NCBI RefSeq assembly: GCF_018228765.1
Contig: NZ_CP073695.1
Coordinates: 1,426,001-1,490,000, forward strand
Direction of reading: 5' to 3'
DNA length: 64,000 nucleotides
DNA from: Halorubrum ruber
Lineage (GTDB): Archaea; Halobacteriota; Halobacteria; Halobacteriales; Haloferacaceae
In this document: piece after piece, positions 15,482-24,724 of the stretch
How the letters are laid out: each line of letters opens with the position of its first letter
How positions within the stretch are numbered: position 1 is the stretch's first letter
Notes under the pieces: generated by a model
What the model was told of the DNA's origin: nothing
Database searches by the model: none
Seen by the model: the letters and a program-made list of their open reading frames with translations, nothing else
Program-made: the position numbers and the translations under genes

Positions 15482-17410
15482 ATGACCGACGACACCGGCG
15501 ATGACGCCGGCGAAGACTCCGGAGGCGACGCTCCCGACGACGACGCGACTCCCGACCCCGACAGCTCTGACGCCGACAATATCTCCGTAGATCGCTTCCA
15601 CGAGGCGCTCGAAGCCGAGGAGCGCCCGGTCGCGACCGCGAGCGAGGTGGCCCGCCGACTCGGCACCACGCAGGCCGCGGCCCGCGACGCCCTCGCAGCG
15701 CTCGTCGACCGCGGCGACGTGGACCGGCTCGACGTTGAGGCCGATCCCGTCGTCTTCTACCCGCGCGACTGGGGCGCGTTGGCGAGCCGCGAGCGCGTCG
15801 TCGCCTTCCCGAAGCGCCGCGAGATTGTCGTCGACCGCCCCACCCAGTACACCCGGGCGCGGCTCTCGCAGTTCGCGAACCTCGTCGACACGACCGGCAC
15901 CGAGCCGGGGACCCGCGGCTACCTCTATCGGATCCGGCAGGAGGACGTGTGGGCCGCGCCGTTCGACGACGCCGACGCGCTCGTGGGCGCGCTCCGCTCC
16001 GTCCTCCCGCGCCGCTTCGAGCACCTCGAAGACTGGGTCCGCGACCAGTGGCGCCGCGCGCACCGCTTCCGGCTCTCGACCCACGAGGACGGCTACGTGG
16101 TCCTGACGGCCGCCTCGGAGAGCCTGATGGGGAACGTCGCGGATCAGCACCTCGACGACGACCACCTCCGCGCGCCGATCTCCGACACGGAGGCGTGGGT
16201 GAACGAGGGCGCGGTCGCCGAGATCAAGCGCGCGCTCTACGACGCGGGCTATCCGGTCGAGGACGACCGCGACCTCGAAACCGGCGACCCCGTCGATATC
16301 GAGCTCACGACGGACCTCCGCGACTACCAAGAGACGTGGGTGGAGACGTTCCTCGACCGCAAGTCGGGCGTGTACGTCGGGCCGCCCGGCTCCGGCAAGA
16401 CCGTCGCCGCGATCGCGACGATCGCGGCCGTGGGCGGCGAGACCCTCATCCTCGTCCCCTCGCGCGAGCTCGCCGACCAGTGGCGCGAGGAGCTGCTCGA
16501 CCACTCGACGGTCGACCCGGGCGATATCGGGCTGTACCACGGGGGAACCAAGGACATCAGCCCCGTCACGATCGCCACCTACCAGATCGCGGGGATGGAC
16601 CGCCACCGAAGCCTCTTCGACTCCCGGAAGTGGGGGCTGATCTGCTTCGACGAGGTGCATCACGTTACCGCCCCCGTGTACTCCCGAACCGCGGAGTTCC
16701 AGAGCAAACACCGGCTCGGGCTCTCGGCGACGCCCGTCAGCGAGACCGGCAGCGAGGAGGATATCTACACCCTGATCGGGCAACCCATCGGCGCCGACTG
16801 GGACGCGCTGTTCGAGGCTGGCTTCGTCCAAGAGCCCGAAGTCGAGATCCGCTACGTGCCGTGGCGCGACGAGCTGGCCCAGAGCGAGTATGCCGCCGCG
16901 GACGGCCGCGAGCGCAGACGGCTCGCGGCCGAGAACCCCGCGAAGGTCGAGGAGATCCGCTACCTGCTCGCGGCCCACCGCGACAAGAAGGCGCTCGTCT
17001 TCGTCGAGTACCTCGACCACGGGCGGGAAATCGCCGACGCGCTCGGCGCCCCGTTCATCAGCGGCGAGACGCCGCACCACGAGCGCGCGGAGCTGTTCCG
17101 GCGGTTCCGAGCGGCGGACAGCAACGCTGAAGACACCGAAAGCGACGACCTCGACGTCCTCGTCGTCTCGCGGGTCGGCGACGAGGGGATCGACCTCCCG
17201 AACGCCGAGCTCGCGGTCGTCGCGAGCGGCCTCGGCGGCTCCCGGCGACAGGGGTCACAGCGCGCCGGCCGGACGATGCGCCCGACCGGCTCCGCGCTGG
17301 TCTACGTCCTCGCGACGCGCGGGTCGAGCGAAGAGGAGTTCGCCCAGCGGCAGATGCGCCACCTCGGCCGGAAGGGCGTCCGCGTCCGCGAGACGAACGT
17401 CGCGGAGTGA
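15482..17410 (+). CDS. rad25: XPB/Rad25-family DNA helicase
   Basis: Superfamily 2 helicase of 642 residues. An acidic 30-residue N-terminus and a winged-helix-like segment (about 35-85) come first. The helicase core has the Walker A GPPGSGKT (Lys306), the DEVHH Walker B (Asp390, Glu391), motif III GLSATP and motif VI QRAGRTMRP. In eukaryotes XPB opens DNA in repair and transcription; haloarchaeal Rad25 paralogues are presumed to act in nucleotide excision repair. The ATG at 15482 follows a GTG; the upstream extension is unlikely because it overlaps the divergent promoter region. Confidence 0.9.
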   Translation: MTDDTGDDAGEDSGGDAPDDDATPDPDSSDADNISVDRFHEALEAEERPVATASEVARRLGTTQAAARDALAALVDRGDVDRLDVEADPVVFYPRDWGALASRERVVAFPKRREIVVDRPTQYTRARLSQFANLVDTTGTEPGTRGYLYRIRQEDVWAAPFDDADALVGALRSVLPRRFEHLEDWVRDQWRRAHRFRLSTHEDGYVVLTAASESLMGNVADQHLDDDHLRAPISDTEAWVNEGAVAEIKRALYDAGYPVEDDRDLETGDPVDIELTTDLRDYQETWVETFLDRKSGVYVGPPGSGKTVAAIATIAAVGGETLILVPSRELADQWREELLDHSTVDPGDIGLYHGGTKDISPVTIATYQIAGMDRHRSLFDSRKWGLICFDEVHHVTAPVYSRTAEFQSKHRLGLSATPVSETGSEEDIYTLIGQPIGADWDALFEAGFVQEPEVEIRYVPWRDELAQSEYAAADGRERRRLAAENPAKVEEIRYLLAAHRDKKALVFVEYLDHGREIADALGAPFISGETPHHERAELFRRFRAADSNAEDTESDDLDVLVVSRVGDEGIDLPNAELAVVASGLGGSRRQGSQRAGRTMRPTGSALVYVLATRGSSEEEFAQRQMRHLGRKGVRVRETNVAE

Positions 17411-17482
17411 CGCGCGACGCGACCCCTCAGCCCGCGACGCGACCCCCTCGGCCCGCGGTGTGGGCCGACCCGATTCGGCCGG

Positions 17483-18037
17483 TCAGAGCGAGTCTGCTAG
17501 GCGCTCGGCCGCCGTTTCGATCTCCCCCTCGTTCTCGACGAACCGAACAGGCGCGTTCTGGTCTCTCGCGTACTGGAGCGCCGCGGAGCGGTTGAGGTCC
17601 TGCTCGAAGTCGATCTGGCGTTCGGTGATCCCGTCGAGGTCGCGGTCGCTCTCCCGCCTTCGTTCGAGGATCGTCGCCGGCTCCGCCTCCACGAGGACGA
17701 ACGCGTCCGGCGAGACGTCCCGAAGGACTTCGACCGGGAGCCCCTGGACGTAGCCGGTCTGCGTTTCGACCGCGAGGTGCGTCGAGAGGATCACGTTCGT
17801 CGTCGCCGCCTCCTCGGCGACGAACTCGCCCGCGCGGCGCTGGAGGCGACGCGTCTCTGTCTGCGAGAGCGTACCGAGCTGGGCCCGCTCGGTCGTGATG
17901 CCCATCGCCGCCGCCTGTTCGAGCATCACGTCGCCGAAGTTGATCAGCTTGTACCCGTCTCCGAGTCCCCGTCGGACCGCTTGACAGACGCTGGAGAGGC
18001 CGACGCCGTTGACCCCCGACACGAGCGTGACGGACAT
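17483..18037 (-). CDS. Archaeal adenylate-kinase-like P-loop protein
   Basis: Protein of 184 residues of the archaeal AdkA type. The P-loop is SGVNGVGLSS (residues 7-16). The usual Walker A Lys is replaced, here by Leu14; archaeal adenylate kinases often have Gly, Ala or Ser there, so this is not damage. LSTHLAVETQTGY and LVEAEPATILERRRESDRDLD match the AMP-binding and LID regions. The start codon overlaps the stop of the upstream 94-residue gene (ATGA at 18037), so the two are translationally coupled. Probable role: nucleotide phosphate transfer; a paralogue with altered function is possible. Confidence 0.75.
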   Translation of the reverse strand: MSVTLVSGVNGVGLSSVCQAVRRGLGDGYKLINFGDVMLEQAAAMGITTERAQLGTLSQTETRRLQRRAGEFVAEEAATTNVILSTHLAVETQTGYVQGLPVEVLRDVSPDAFVLVEAEPATILERRRESDRDLDGITERQIDFEQDLNRSAALQYARDQNAPVRFVENEGEIETAAERLADSL

Positions 18038-18321
18038 CAGAAGCTCACCTCGTTCTCCTCGTCGCCCGGCATTCCGCCGCGGTCGTCGTAGTACCGGCGC
18101 CCGATGAACTGGGCGCCGACGAGCATCATCAGCGTGTCGTAGAGGTCGTCCGCCGAGTCGAACGTCTCGATGTCCGACCGATCGACGACCGCCCGGATCG
18201 TCGTGGACTCCCCGTCCGGCGGCGACAGCTCCGTGTCACCGACCGTCTCAAGCACCTCGCTTCGGGGTGCCGGAAACTCTAGCTTTCTCGCGAACAGGTC
18301 CCGTGTCTCTGGTAAGCGCAT
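18037..18321 (-). CDS. Small haloarchaeal conserved protein (DUF5789-like)
   Basis: Protein of 94 residues, MRLPETRDLFARKLEFPAPR..., with an internal segment SADDLYDTLMMLVGAQFIGRRYYDDRG. The pattern resembles the small acidic DUF5789/DUF2795-type proteins of haloarchaea, known only as conserved. A minus-strand TATA box at 18345-18354 sits 24-33 bases upstream, giving a leaderless transcript. It is the first gene of a two-gene operon with the adenylate-kinase-like protein. Confidence 0.65.
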   Translation of the reverse strand: MRLPETRDLFARKLEFPAPRSEVLETVGDTELSPPDGESTTIRAVVDRSDIETFDSADDLYDTLMMLVGAQFIGRRYYDDRGGMPGDEENEVSF

Positions 18322-18344
18322 TCATACCATATGACAACGCACGT

Positions 18345-18354
18345 GAGTATAAGT
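18345..18354 (-). promoter_or_regulatory. TATA box of the DUF5789-like/adk-like operon
   Basis: On the minus strand this reads ACTTATACTC, 24-33 bases upstream of ATG 18321, the standard archaeal position. Confidence 0.6.
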
Positions 18355-18483
18355 GTGTATGTACCGCGGGGGGTCGTCGCGTCTCCCGGCCGTTCCCTTC
18401 GTGCGCCCGCGTCGACGCCACGAACCCGACCGCGGACCGTCGTCGGGCGAAGCTTTCAACACACACTCCGGTGACTTCGCGAC

Positions 18484-20214
18484 ATGGACGCTGACGAGCC
18501 CTCGCCCGCGGCCGATCCGGCCGCGACCGACGACCTGCCCCCGACCGTCGCCGAGGCGGTCGTCGACGCCATGCTCGACCGCGGCGTCGAGACCGTCTTC
18601 GGCATCCCCGGGAAGCAGACTCTCCCGCTGAACCGGGCGCTCGCGGACCGCGACGCGCGGTTCGTCGTCGCCCGCCACGAGACCGCCGTCTCCCATCAGG
18701 CGTGGGGGTACGCCGAGACGAGCGAGCCGGGCGAAATGGCCGCCACCTGCGTCGTCCCCGGCCCGGGCGACACGAACGCGATGAACGGGCTGAAGAACGC
18801 GCTGAACGACTGCGTCCCGCTCCTCCACCTCGCCGTCGAGACGGAGCGGTCGGTCCGCGGCGGCGACGGCATCCACGAGACGCCGCCCGAGACGTACGAC
18901 ACCGTCGTCAAGGAGAACGTCCTCGTGGACTCGCCCGCGGGCGCGGTCCCCGCGGTGGTCGAGGCGATCCGTATCGCGCGTGAACACCCGCAGGGCCCGG
19001 TCCGCGTCGGGATCCCGAAAGACGTTCTCGCGGGCCGGACGCCCCAGCCGGCGGTCGGCGAACGCGAACCCTCACTGCCGCCGGCGCCGCCCGCGGAGGC
19101 GGTCGCAGAGGCCGCCGAACTGCTCGCCGACGCGACGGCGCCCGTCGTCCTCGCCGGTGGCGGCGTCAGGCGCTCGGGCGCGAGCGACGCGCTCCGCTCG
19201 GTCGCGGAGGGGCTGGACGCGCCGGTCGTAACGACTTATAAAGGAAAAGGGACGCTTCCCGAGTCGCACCCGCTGTCGGCCGGCGTCCTCTGCGGCGGCG
19301 CGAGCGCGGAGCTCCGCGGCCTCCTCGCGGACGCGGACGTCGGCCTCATTGTCGGCTCCGACCTCGACGCGGTCGCGACCGCCTCGTGGTCCGTCTCGAT
19401 GCCGGAGACGCTGGTCCACGTCACGCTCGACGGCGACGACGTGGGGTTCGGCTACGAGACCGACCTCGGCGTCGTCGCCGACGCCGACCGCTTCCTCCGC
19501 GCGCTCGACGACTGCACGGAGGACGGGCGGGCGGCGTCTCGTGACCGCTCCGGCGCCGAGCGCGCCGAAGCCGTCCGCGCGGCTGACCGCGAGCGGTTCG
19601 AAGCGCTCTCCGAGGACCGCGCCCCCGACGACCCGCTCCGCTCCGTCGAGGTCCTCTCGGCGGTGCGCGACGCGGTCCCCGATGAGGCGGTCGTGACCGC
19701 CGACGCGGGCGGGTTCCGGCTGTGGACGCTCGTCTCGTTCCCCGCGTCCGGGCCGCGGTCGTACGTCAACCCCGGCTCGTGGGCGACGATGGGCACCGGC
19801 CTCCCCTCGGCGATCGGCGCCAAGCTGGCGAACCCCGAGCGCGACGTGGTCGCACTCACCGGCGACGGCGGGCTCATGATGTGCGTCCACGAGCTTCACA
19901 CGCTGGCGAGCGAGGGGATAGATGTCACGGTCGTCGCGCTCAACAACGACGACTACGCGATCATCAGCGAGGAGGCGGAGCGCTCGTACGAGTTCCCCGA
20001 GGGCGCCTACGGCTGGGCGGAGACCGGCCTCGACCTCGTCGCGGTCGCGTCGGGGATGGGTCTGCCCGCGGAGCGCGTCCGCGAGCGCGACGCCGTCGGC
20101 GACGCCGTCGAGCGCGCTCGCAGCCGGGACGGCCCCGCGCTCGTCGAGGTCGTCACCGACCCGGCCGAACCGCAGGCGAGCGAGTGGATGACCGGGGCGC
20201 GACCGGGCGAGTAG
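18484..20214 (+). CDS. Thiamine-pyrophosphate enzyme, acetolactate-synthase-like
   Basis: Protein of 576 residues with the three-domain layout of TPP-dependent decarboxylases and carboligases. The N-terminal pyrimidine-binding domain has the activating Glu66 in RHETAVSHQAWGYAE. A central domain (about 200-340) includes TYKGKG. The C-terminal domain has the TPP/Mg motif GDGG (460-463) through NNDDYAI (from 487). It resembles IlvB but no small regulatory subunit gene is adjacent, so benzoylformate- or sulfopyruvate-decarboxylase-like activities are also possible. The stretch encoding TYKGKG uses AT-rich codons unlike the rest of the gene and contains TTATAA. Confidence 0.85.
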   Translation: MDADEPSPAADPAATDDLPPTVAEAVVDAMLDRGVETVFGIPGKQTLPLNRALADRDARFVVARHETAVSHQAWGYAETSEPGEMAATCVVPGPGDTNAMNGLKNALNDCVPLLHLAVETERSVRGGDGIHETPPETYDTVVKENVLVDSPAGAVPAVVEAIRIAREHPQGPVRVGIPKDVLAGRTPQPAVGEREPSLPPAPPAEAVAEAAELLADATAPVVLAGGGVRRSGASDALRSVAEGLDAPVVTTYKGKGTLPESHPLSAGVLCGGASAELRGLLADADVGLIVGSDLDAVATASWSVSMPETLVHVTLDGDDVGFGYETDLGVVADADRFLRALDDCTEDGRAASRDRSGAERAEAVRAADRERFEALSEDRAPDDPLRSVEVLSAVRDAVPDEAVVTADAGGFRLWTLVSFPASGPRSYVNPGSWATMGTGLPSAIGAKLANPERDVVALTGDGGLMMCVHELHTLASEGIDVTVVALNNDDYAIISEEAERSYEFPEGAYGWAETGLDLVAVASGMGLPAERVRERDAVGDAVERARSRDGPALVEVVTDPAEPQASEWMTGARPGE

Positions 20215-20286
20215 CCACTCGGTTTCACGCCGGGTGTTTCCGAGATCTGAAGCGATCTATATGGGCGCCGGCTCCCGAGGTCTCGT

Positions 20287-20778
20287 ATGCGAAACCCGTG
20301 GGTCCACGACGACGTCCCGGACGACGCCGGGAAGGGCTACGACGGCCCGGTCCGCCTGCTGGCGGCGTTCATGTGGGGCTCGCTGGCGCTCCTCGTGGGC
20401 GGGTTCGTCCTGCTCTCCGGGGCGGGCGTCGTCGACCTCGCCGACGGCGGATCCCTCGGTGAGGTCGTCACCGGGGTGGTCGCCGCGCTCGCGCTGGCAC
20501 TCGCGCTCCCGATCCTGTTGAAGTTGCTCGCGATCTCGCGAGCGCTCGCCCTCCTCGCGTTTCTCGGGACCGGCGCGTCCGTCGGTCGGTTCGTGATCGC
20601 CCGCGAACCGGAGCGGTTCCGGGCGCTGCTCGACGCGCGCGACGGACTCGTCGAGAACGCGGACTCGCTCGGCGAGCTCTTCGAGTTCGCCGACTCGATG
20701 TCGCCCGCGGTGGTCGACGGCGCGTCGGTGGTGATCGACGCCGCGACGGCGACGGCCGTCGGCCTCCCTGTCGCCTGA
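20287..20778 (+). CDS. Membrane protein, hypothetical
   Basis: Protein of 163 residues. Two clear hydrophobic segments (about 24-50 and 57-90) lie in the first half, followed by a helical amphipathic region and a hydrophobic C-terminal stretch. It has no recognised domain. It begins 72 bases after the TPP enzyme on the same strand and may be co-transcribed, though each gene has room for its own promoter. Typical haloarchaeal composition suggests a resident chromosomal gene. Confidence 0.65.
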   Translation: MRNPWVHDDVPDDAGKGYDGPVRLLAAFMWGSLALLVGGFVLLSGAGVVDLADGGSLGEVVTGVVAALALALALPILLKLLAISRALALLAFLGTGASVGRFVIAREPERFRALLDARDGLVENADSLGELFEFADSMSPAVVDGASVVIDAATATAVGLPVA

Positions 20779-20862
20779 CCGCAGCCCGTCGCCCGACGCG
20801 TCGCGTTCCTCGCGCGCCCGGCAGGACGTGAAACTTAACAACACACGTTGTGAATTCCGCCC

Positions 20863-21927
20863 ATGACGCATCCGAACGACGTCGCCGTGGGGATCGTCGG
20901 TCTCGGCGGCATCGGCACTCACCACGCGACGAAGCTGGCCGAGCGCGGCGCGAACCTCGTCGGCGGGATGGACATCGACGCGGACACCCGCGCGCGGTTC
21001 CACGAGGAGTTCGACCTCCCCGCATACGAGGACGAGGCGGCCCTCTACGACGCCTGCGACGCCGTGTTGATCACCACGCCGAACCGCTTCCACGAGGAGT
21101 ACGCGACCTCCGCGCTGGAAGCGGGCCTCGACGTCCTCTTGGAGAAGCCGCTGGCGCACACGCTCGAGAGCGCGGAGCGCATCGCCGAGGCCGCCCGCGA
21201 CGCCGAGGGGTTCTGTATGGTCGGGTTCAACAACCGGTTCGCGGAGCCCGTTCGGGTGATCAAACACTATCAGGACGAGGGGCGGTTCGGCGAGACGACC
21301 CACGTCGAGGCGAACTACGTGCGCCGACGGGGTGTTCCCGGCCGCGGGTCGTGGTTCACGTCCAGCGAGGTCGCCGGCGGCGGCGCGCTCATCGACATCG
21401 GCGTCCACGCGATCGATCTCGCCCTCTACTTCCTCGATCACCCCGAGGTCGTGGAGGTCTCGGGGGAGACGCGTTCGGAGTTCGGCGGTCGCGACGACTA
21501 CGCGTACGTCCACATGTGGGGCGACGACGCCGGGCCCGAGGGGTTCGACGTCGACGACTCCGCGTCGGCGTTCATCCGCGGCGCCGACGGCTCCACGGTG
21601 TCGCTGGAGGTCGCGTGGGCGACGAACCGGCCGGCGACGGACGAGTTCGTCGTTCGCGGCACCGAGGCGGGCGCGACGTTTGACCGCGGCAGCGACGACC
21701 TCACGATCCACGAGGCGGGCGTCGGCGGCGGCCACCACCTCACGGACGCGACCGTCGAGACGCGCGAGGGCGACGCCCACGCCGCCGAGCAGGCGACGTT
21801 CCTCGAAGCGGTTGCCGCGGGCGAGGCGCCAACACTCAACACCGTTGAGGAGGGACTGCGCGTTCAGCGCGTCATCGACGCCATCTACCGGTCCTCCGAG
21901 ACCGGCGCGGCGGTTCGGCTGGACTGA
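20863..21927 (+). CDS. Gfo/Idh/MocA family oxidoreductase
   Basis: NAD(P)-dependent dehydrogenase of 354 residues. The N-terminal Rossmann domain carries GIVGLGGIGTHHA, and the family EKP motif is Glu94-Lys95-Pro96 in VLLEKPLAHT. The C-terminal sheet domain includes GGGALIDIGVHAIDL, which supplies the usual catalytic Asp/His pair. Family members act on sugars, inositols or related polyols; the exact substrate cannot be read from the sequence. No sugar transporter or kinase is adjacent. It is followed after 29 bases by repeat copy C. Confidence 0.85.
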   Translation: MTHPNDVAVGIVGLGGIGTHHATKLAERGANLVGGMDIDADTRARFHEEFDLPAYEDEAALYDACDAVLITTPNRFHEEYATSALEAGLDVLLEKPLAHTLESAERIAEAARDAEGFCMVGFNNRFAEPVRVIKHYQDEGRFGETTHVEANYVRRRGVPGRGSWFTSSEVAGGGALIDIGVHAIDLALYFLDHPEVVEVSGETRSEFGGRDDYAYVHMWGDDAGPEGFDVDDSASAFIRGADGSTVSLEVAWATNRPATDEFVVRGTEAGATFDRGSDDLTIHEAGVGGGHHLTDATVETREGDAHAAEQATFLEAVAAGEAPTLNTVEEGLRVQRVIDAIYRSSETGAAVRLD

Positions 21928-21956
21928 GCCGGAAAGATTCCAACTCGGCGACGATG

Positions 21957-22245
21957 TTTTATAAGATAGTGCGGTGGCGCGTGCCTGCGAGCGGCCGCCC
22001 CCGGCGGCCGCGAGACAGCACGCGCGAGGGAGTCGCTGGCGGCGCCAGCCGCCAGCGACGAGGCTGGGGAGGTATGAGGTGCGGTGTGGGGCGGGGTGGG
22101 ACTCGAAGGGGCAGTCGCGAGGACGCCGCAGGCGACGGTAGGACCGCAAGGAACGAGCGAAGCGAGTGACTGAGGACCGCCCCGAGCGTGCGGCGTCCTC
22201 GCGACTGGGGCTTCGGTGGTGTTCGTGCCGATCCGCGATTTATAG
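21957..22245 (+). repeat. Dispersed structured repeat element, copy C
   Basis: Begins at TTTTATAA (21957-21964), with GCGGTGGCGCG starting at 21971, and ends at TTTATAG (22239-22245). The 3' hairpin is closed by CAGTCGCGAGG (22112-22122) and CCTCGCGACTG (22197-22207). Against the other copies this is a C-to-T change compensated by a G-to-A change on the other arm. The adjacent stem GGACGCCGC/GCGGCGTCC also differs from the other copies while keeping pairing. No gene is seen in it. The core-to-TATA distance is 36 bases, shorter than the 44 of the other copies. Confidence 0.85.
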
Positions 22246-22375
22246 GCAACTGTGTACAGCCGAGCGCCTGAGGGCACGACGGCCTCAGTTACCGAATCCC
22301 TCCCGCCGAAAGCGCTCACGTATCGTCCGCGATGGGAACCTATTCGGTGCTGGGGGCCGTCCTCGCGGACAACTC

Positions 22376-23578
22376 GTGACCCGCGATCCCGGCCCCACGC
22401 CGCCCTCCGAACGGATCACAAGCCTCGACGCGCTCCGGGGGTTCGCGCTGCTCGGCATCCTCGTCATCAACGTCCGCGTCTTCTCGATGCCGGAGCAGAC
22501 CCTGCTCAACCCCAACGTGTACGGCGACTTCACGGGGCTCAACTACTGGACGTGGTTCCTCGGCCACGTGTTCGCGCAGTCGAAGTTCATCACGATCTTC
22601 TCGGCGCTGTTCGGCGCGGGCGTCCTCATGTTCATCGAGAGCAAAGAAGAGAAGGGGCAAGACGCCGTCCGCCTCCACCTCCGGCGGACCGCGGTGCTGA
22701 TCGCGGTCGGACTCCTCCACGCGTACCTGCTTTGGTACGGTGACATCCTCGTCGCGTACGGGTTCACCGGGATCTTCCTGCTGTTCGTCCGCGACCTCGA
22801 CGCGCGCCGGCTCGCCGGGCTCGCCGGGATCTTCCTGCTATTCATCCCCGCGATCGAGCTGTTCGCCGCGGTCTCGATCGGGGGCGAGGCGCTCGCCGGG
22901 CAGTGGCTGCCCTCGGAGGCCGCGATCCGACAGGAGCTGGCCGCCTACCGCGGCGGCTGGCTCGACCAGATGAGCCACCGCGTCGACTCCTCGTTCCAGC
23001 GGCAGACGTCCGGCTTCATCGGATCGAGCTTCTGGCGCGTCGGCGGCGTCATGCTGCTCGGTATGGCGCTGTACAAGCGCGGCGTGCTGACCGGGGAGCG
23101 GTCGACGGCGTTCTACCGTCGGCTCGTCGCGGGCGGCGCCGTCGGCGTCGGGATCGTTGTCGCGGGCGTGGCCTACATCGAGGCGAACGACTGGAGCGCG
23201 GGCGCCGCGCTGTACTGGCGGCAGTTCAACTACGTCGGGAGCCTCCTCGTCGCCGGCGGCTACGTCGGACTGGTCACCCTGTTCGTCCGCTGGCGCGGCG
23301 AGGGCGTCGTGACGCGCGCGCTCGCCGCGGTCGGCCGGACCGCGTTCACGAACTACCTGCTCCAGACGGTCATCGCGACGACGATCTTCTACGGGCACGG
23401 CTTCGGGCTGTTCGGCTACGTCAGCCGGGTTGAGGCGATGGGGATCGTCGTCGGGATCTGGGCGGTCCAGATCGTCCTCTCGGTGGTCTGGCTCCGGTAC
23501 TTCCGGTTCGGTCCCGTCGAGTGGGTGTGGCGGACGCTCACCTACGGGGAGGCGCAGCCGATGCGGCTCGGGAACTGA
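22376..23578 (+). CDS. DUF418/YeiB-family membrane protein
   Basis: Polytopic membrane protein of 400 residues from GTG 22376; the longer frame upstream would translate the end of the repeat element and is rejected. The opening RITSLDALRGFALLGILVINV is the hallmark of the YeiB/DUF418 and acyltransferase-3-like families. About ten hydrophobic segments follow. The C-terminal DUF418 region is at about 240-390, with FTNYLLQTVIATTIFYGHGFG. Function is unknown; members are suspected transport or envelope proteins. It lies directly downstream of repeat copy C on the same strand. Confidence 0.85.
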   Translation: MTRDPGPTPPSERITSLDALRGFALLGILVINVRVFSMPEQTLLNPNVYGDFTGLNYWTWFLGHVFAQSKFITIFSALFGAGVLMFIESKEEKGQDAVRLHLRRTAVLIAVGLLHAYLLWYGDILVAYGFTGIFLLFVRDLDARRLAGLAGIFLLFIPAIELFAAVSIGGEALAGQWLPSEAAIRQELAAYRGGWLDQMSHRVDSSFQRQTSGFIGSSFWRVGGVMLLGMALYKRGVLTGERSTAFYRRLVAGGAVGVGIVVAGVAYIEANDWSAGAALYWRQFNYVGSLLVAGGYVGLVTLFVRWRGEGVVTRALAAVGRTAFTNYLLQTVIATTIFYGHGFGLFGYVSRVEAMGIVVGIWAVQIVLSVVWLRYFRFGPVEWVWRTLTYGEAQPMRLGN

Positions 23579-23675
23579 CCGACGCCGCCCGCGCCGGCGG
23601 CGGTCCCGCCGCGCCCGTTCTCCGAACTGAGACTCGCGAGGACACGTTCAACACTCTTCCGCCGAACCCCCGCGT

Positions 23676-23903
23676 ATGACCGGCTTTGACGTCCACGACC
23701 ACCGCCACGAGCTGAAACAGCTCCGCGATTCGGGCGCGACGAGCCTCTGGGAAAACCGCGAGGGGATGGCGTGTCCCGTCTGCGACGACGTCTTCTCGCG
23801 GCTGTTCGTCACCCGACAGGCGGGGACGACGTTCCCCGAGAACGACGGCGCGCGGTTCTGCCTGCTCCGCGACGGCGACGCGGTCTATCTGTTCAGGCAC
23901 TGA
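23676..23903 (+). CDS. Small CxxC protein of the haloarchaeal flagella-cluster-protein type
   Basis: Protein of 75 residues, MTGFDVHDHRHELKQLRDSG..., with ACPVCDDVFSRLFVT, a single CPxC knuckle, and a basic C-terminus ending in FRH. Homologues in haloarchaea are usually labelled flagella cluster protein although the link to archaella is only by name. No archaellum genes are near. It is monocistronic. The 134 bases after it show no gene. Confidence 0.65.
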   Translation: MTGFDVHDHRHELKQLRDSGATSLWENREGMACPVCDDVFSRLFVTRQAGTTFPENDGARFCLLRDGDAVYLFRH

Positions 23904-24037
23904 GCGCACAGGGATCGGTTATACGGAGCGGCGGCTCCGTTGAAATTCTTTCTTCAGACACATGTTCGCCTGAAACGACTGGTCGCTGAAGAGTGTGAAT
24001 CGATCGCTGAGAATCCTCCCAGCTCGAGACGAACCGA

Positions 24038-24445
24038 CTACGCACTCGCGGGGGCGCTGTCGGCATCGCCGTCATCGATGAGCGGGTAGTCGATGTGGAC
24101 TTCGATGCGGTCGAACGGGACGACTGGTTGTATCGCGCCGCCGGGGCCGCCCTCTTCGAGCGTAAGGATACCGAGTACTTCCAGCTGCTTCAGGTCAGAG
24201 TGGACGTCGGATACGTCTCTCTCGACGAGCCGCGCCGCTTCGCGCATGCTTTCGGGAGTTTCCTCGGCGATCGCTCGGATGAGATTCAGGCGGAGCGGGG
24301 TGAGACTGTCGACGAAGTCGTCGTAGGTTCCGAACTGGAGCGTCGCCTTTCCGTCCTGGTCGTCGTCCTCGACGTCCTGGACGAACTGGAGTGCGTTTTC
24401 CCGGAGCTGTTCTCGGTCGCCGACGGTGATGTGGAGTGTGGTCAT
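24038..24445 (-). CDS. Winged-helix transcriptional regulator (HVO_A0114-like)
   Basis: Protein of 135 residues. Residues 48-110 form a MarR/ArsR-type winged helix: LTPLRLNLIRAIAEETPESMREAARLVERDVSDVHSD with a wing LTLEEGGPGG. The C-terminal VPFDRIEVHIDYPL is typical of the HVO_A0114 group, which often pairs with a putative toxin gene. Here the upstream neighbour on the same strand is an 80-residue frame that may be the remains of such a partner. It lies downstream of tandem array D, so transcription from the array would read into it. Confidence 0.8.
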   Translation of the reverse strand: MTTLHITVGDREQLRENALQFVQDVEDDDQDGKATLQFGTYDDFVDSLTPLRLNLIRAIAEETPESMREAARLVERDVSDVHSDLKQLEVLGILTLEEGGPGGAIQPVVPFDRIEVHIDYPLIDDGDADSAPASA

Positions 24446-24478
24446 GGGTGGGGTGGCGGTGTGTCAGGTGGTGTTCGA

Positions 24479-24721
24479 TCAGTGCGGTCGGGGTGGGTCG
24501 CCGCCGACGGCGTCCCAGTACTCATCCGCACTCGCCCAGAACTCGACAAGGCTGGCTTCGACGTGCGTGTACAGGAAGAACGGCTCTGCGGGCATCCTGT
24601 ACGTGTTGGGACACCACTCAACTGCATAAGCGTTGGACAGAAATCCAACACCGAACGGGAACAATGCGAGCGCGGTGGACAGTTCCGAAGTCCAAGCAGC
24701 GAGGTTGTACAATGCTGTCAT
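24479..24721 (-). CDS. Hypothetical protein, possibly truncated partner of the regulator
   Basis: Reading frame of 80 residues ending 33 bases before the regulator gene. The first half, MTALYNLAAWTSELSTALAL..., is mildly hydrophobic; the second half (PFFLYTHVEASLVEFWASADEYWD) reads like the tail of a soluble domain. I speculate it is the C-terminal remnant of a toxin-like gene cut by the tandem array, because HVO_A0114-type regulators often have such partners. A TATA-like TTTATAA lies only about 5 bases upstream of the ATG, too close to drive it, so the next array unit upstream is the better promoter. Confidence 0.4.
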   Translation of the reverse strand: MTALYNLAAWTSELSTALALFPFGVGFLSNAYAVEWCPNTYRMPAEPFFLYTHVEASLVEFWASADEYWDAVGGDPPRPH

Positions 24722-24724
24722 TAC

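Noticed and set aside
17483-18037. Adenylate-kinase-like P-loop without Lys as a dead enzyme
   Set aside because: Archaeal AdkA proteins characteristically lack the Walker A Lys, so this is a family trait.
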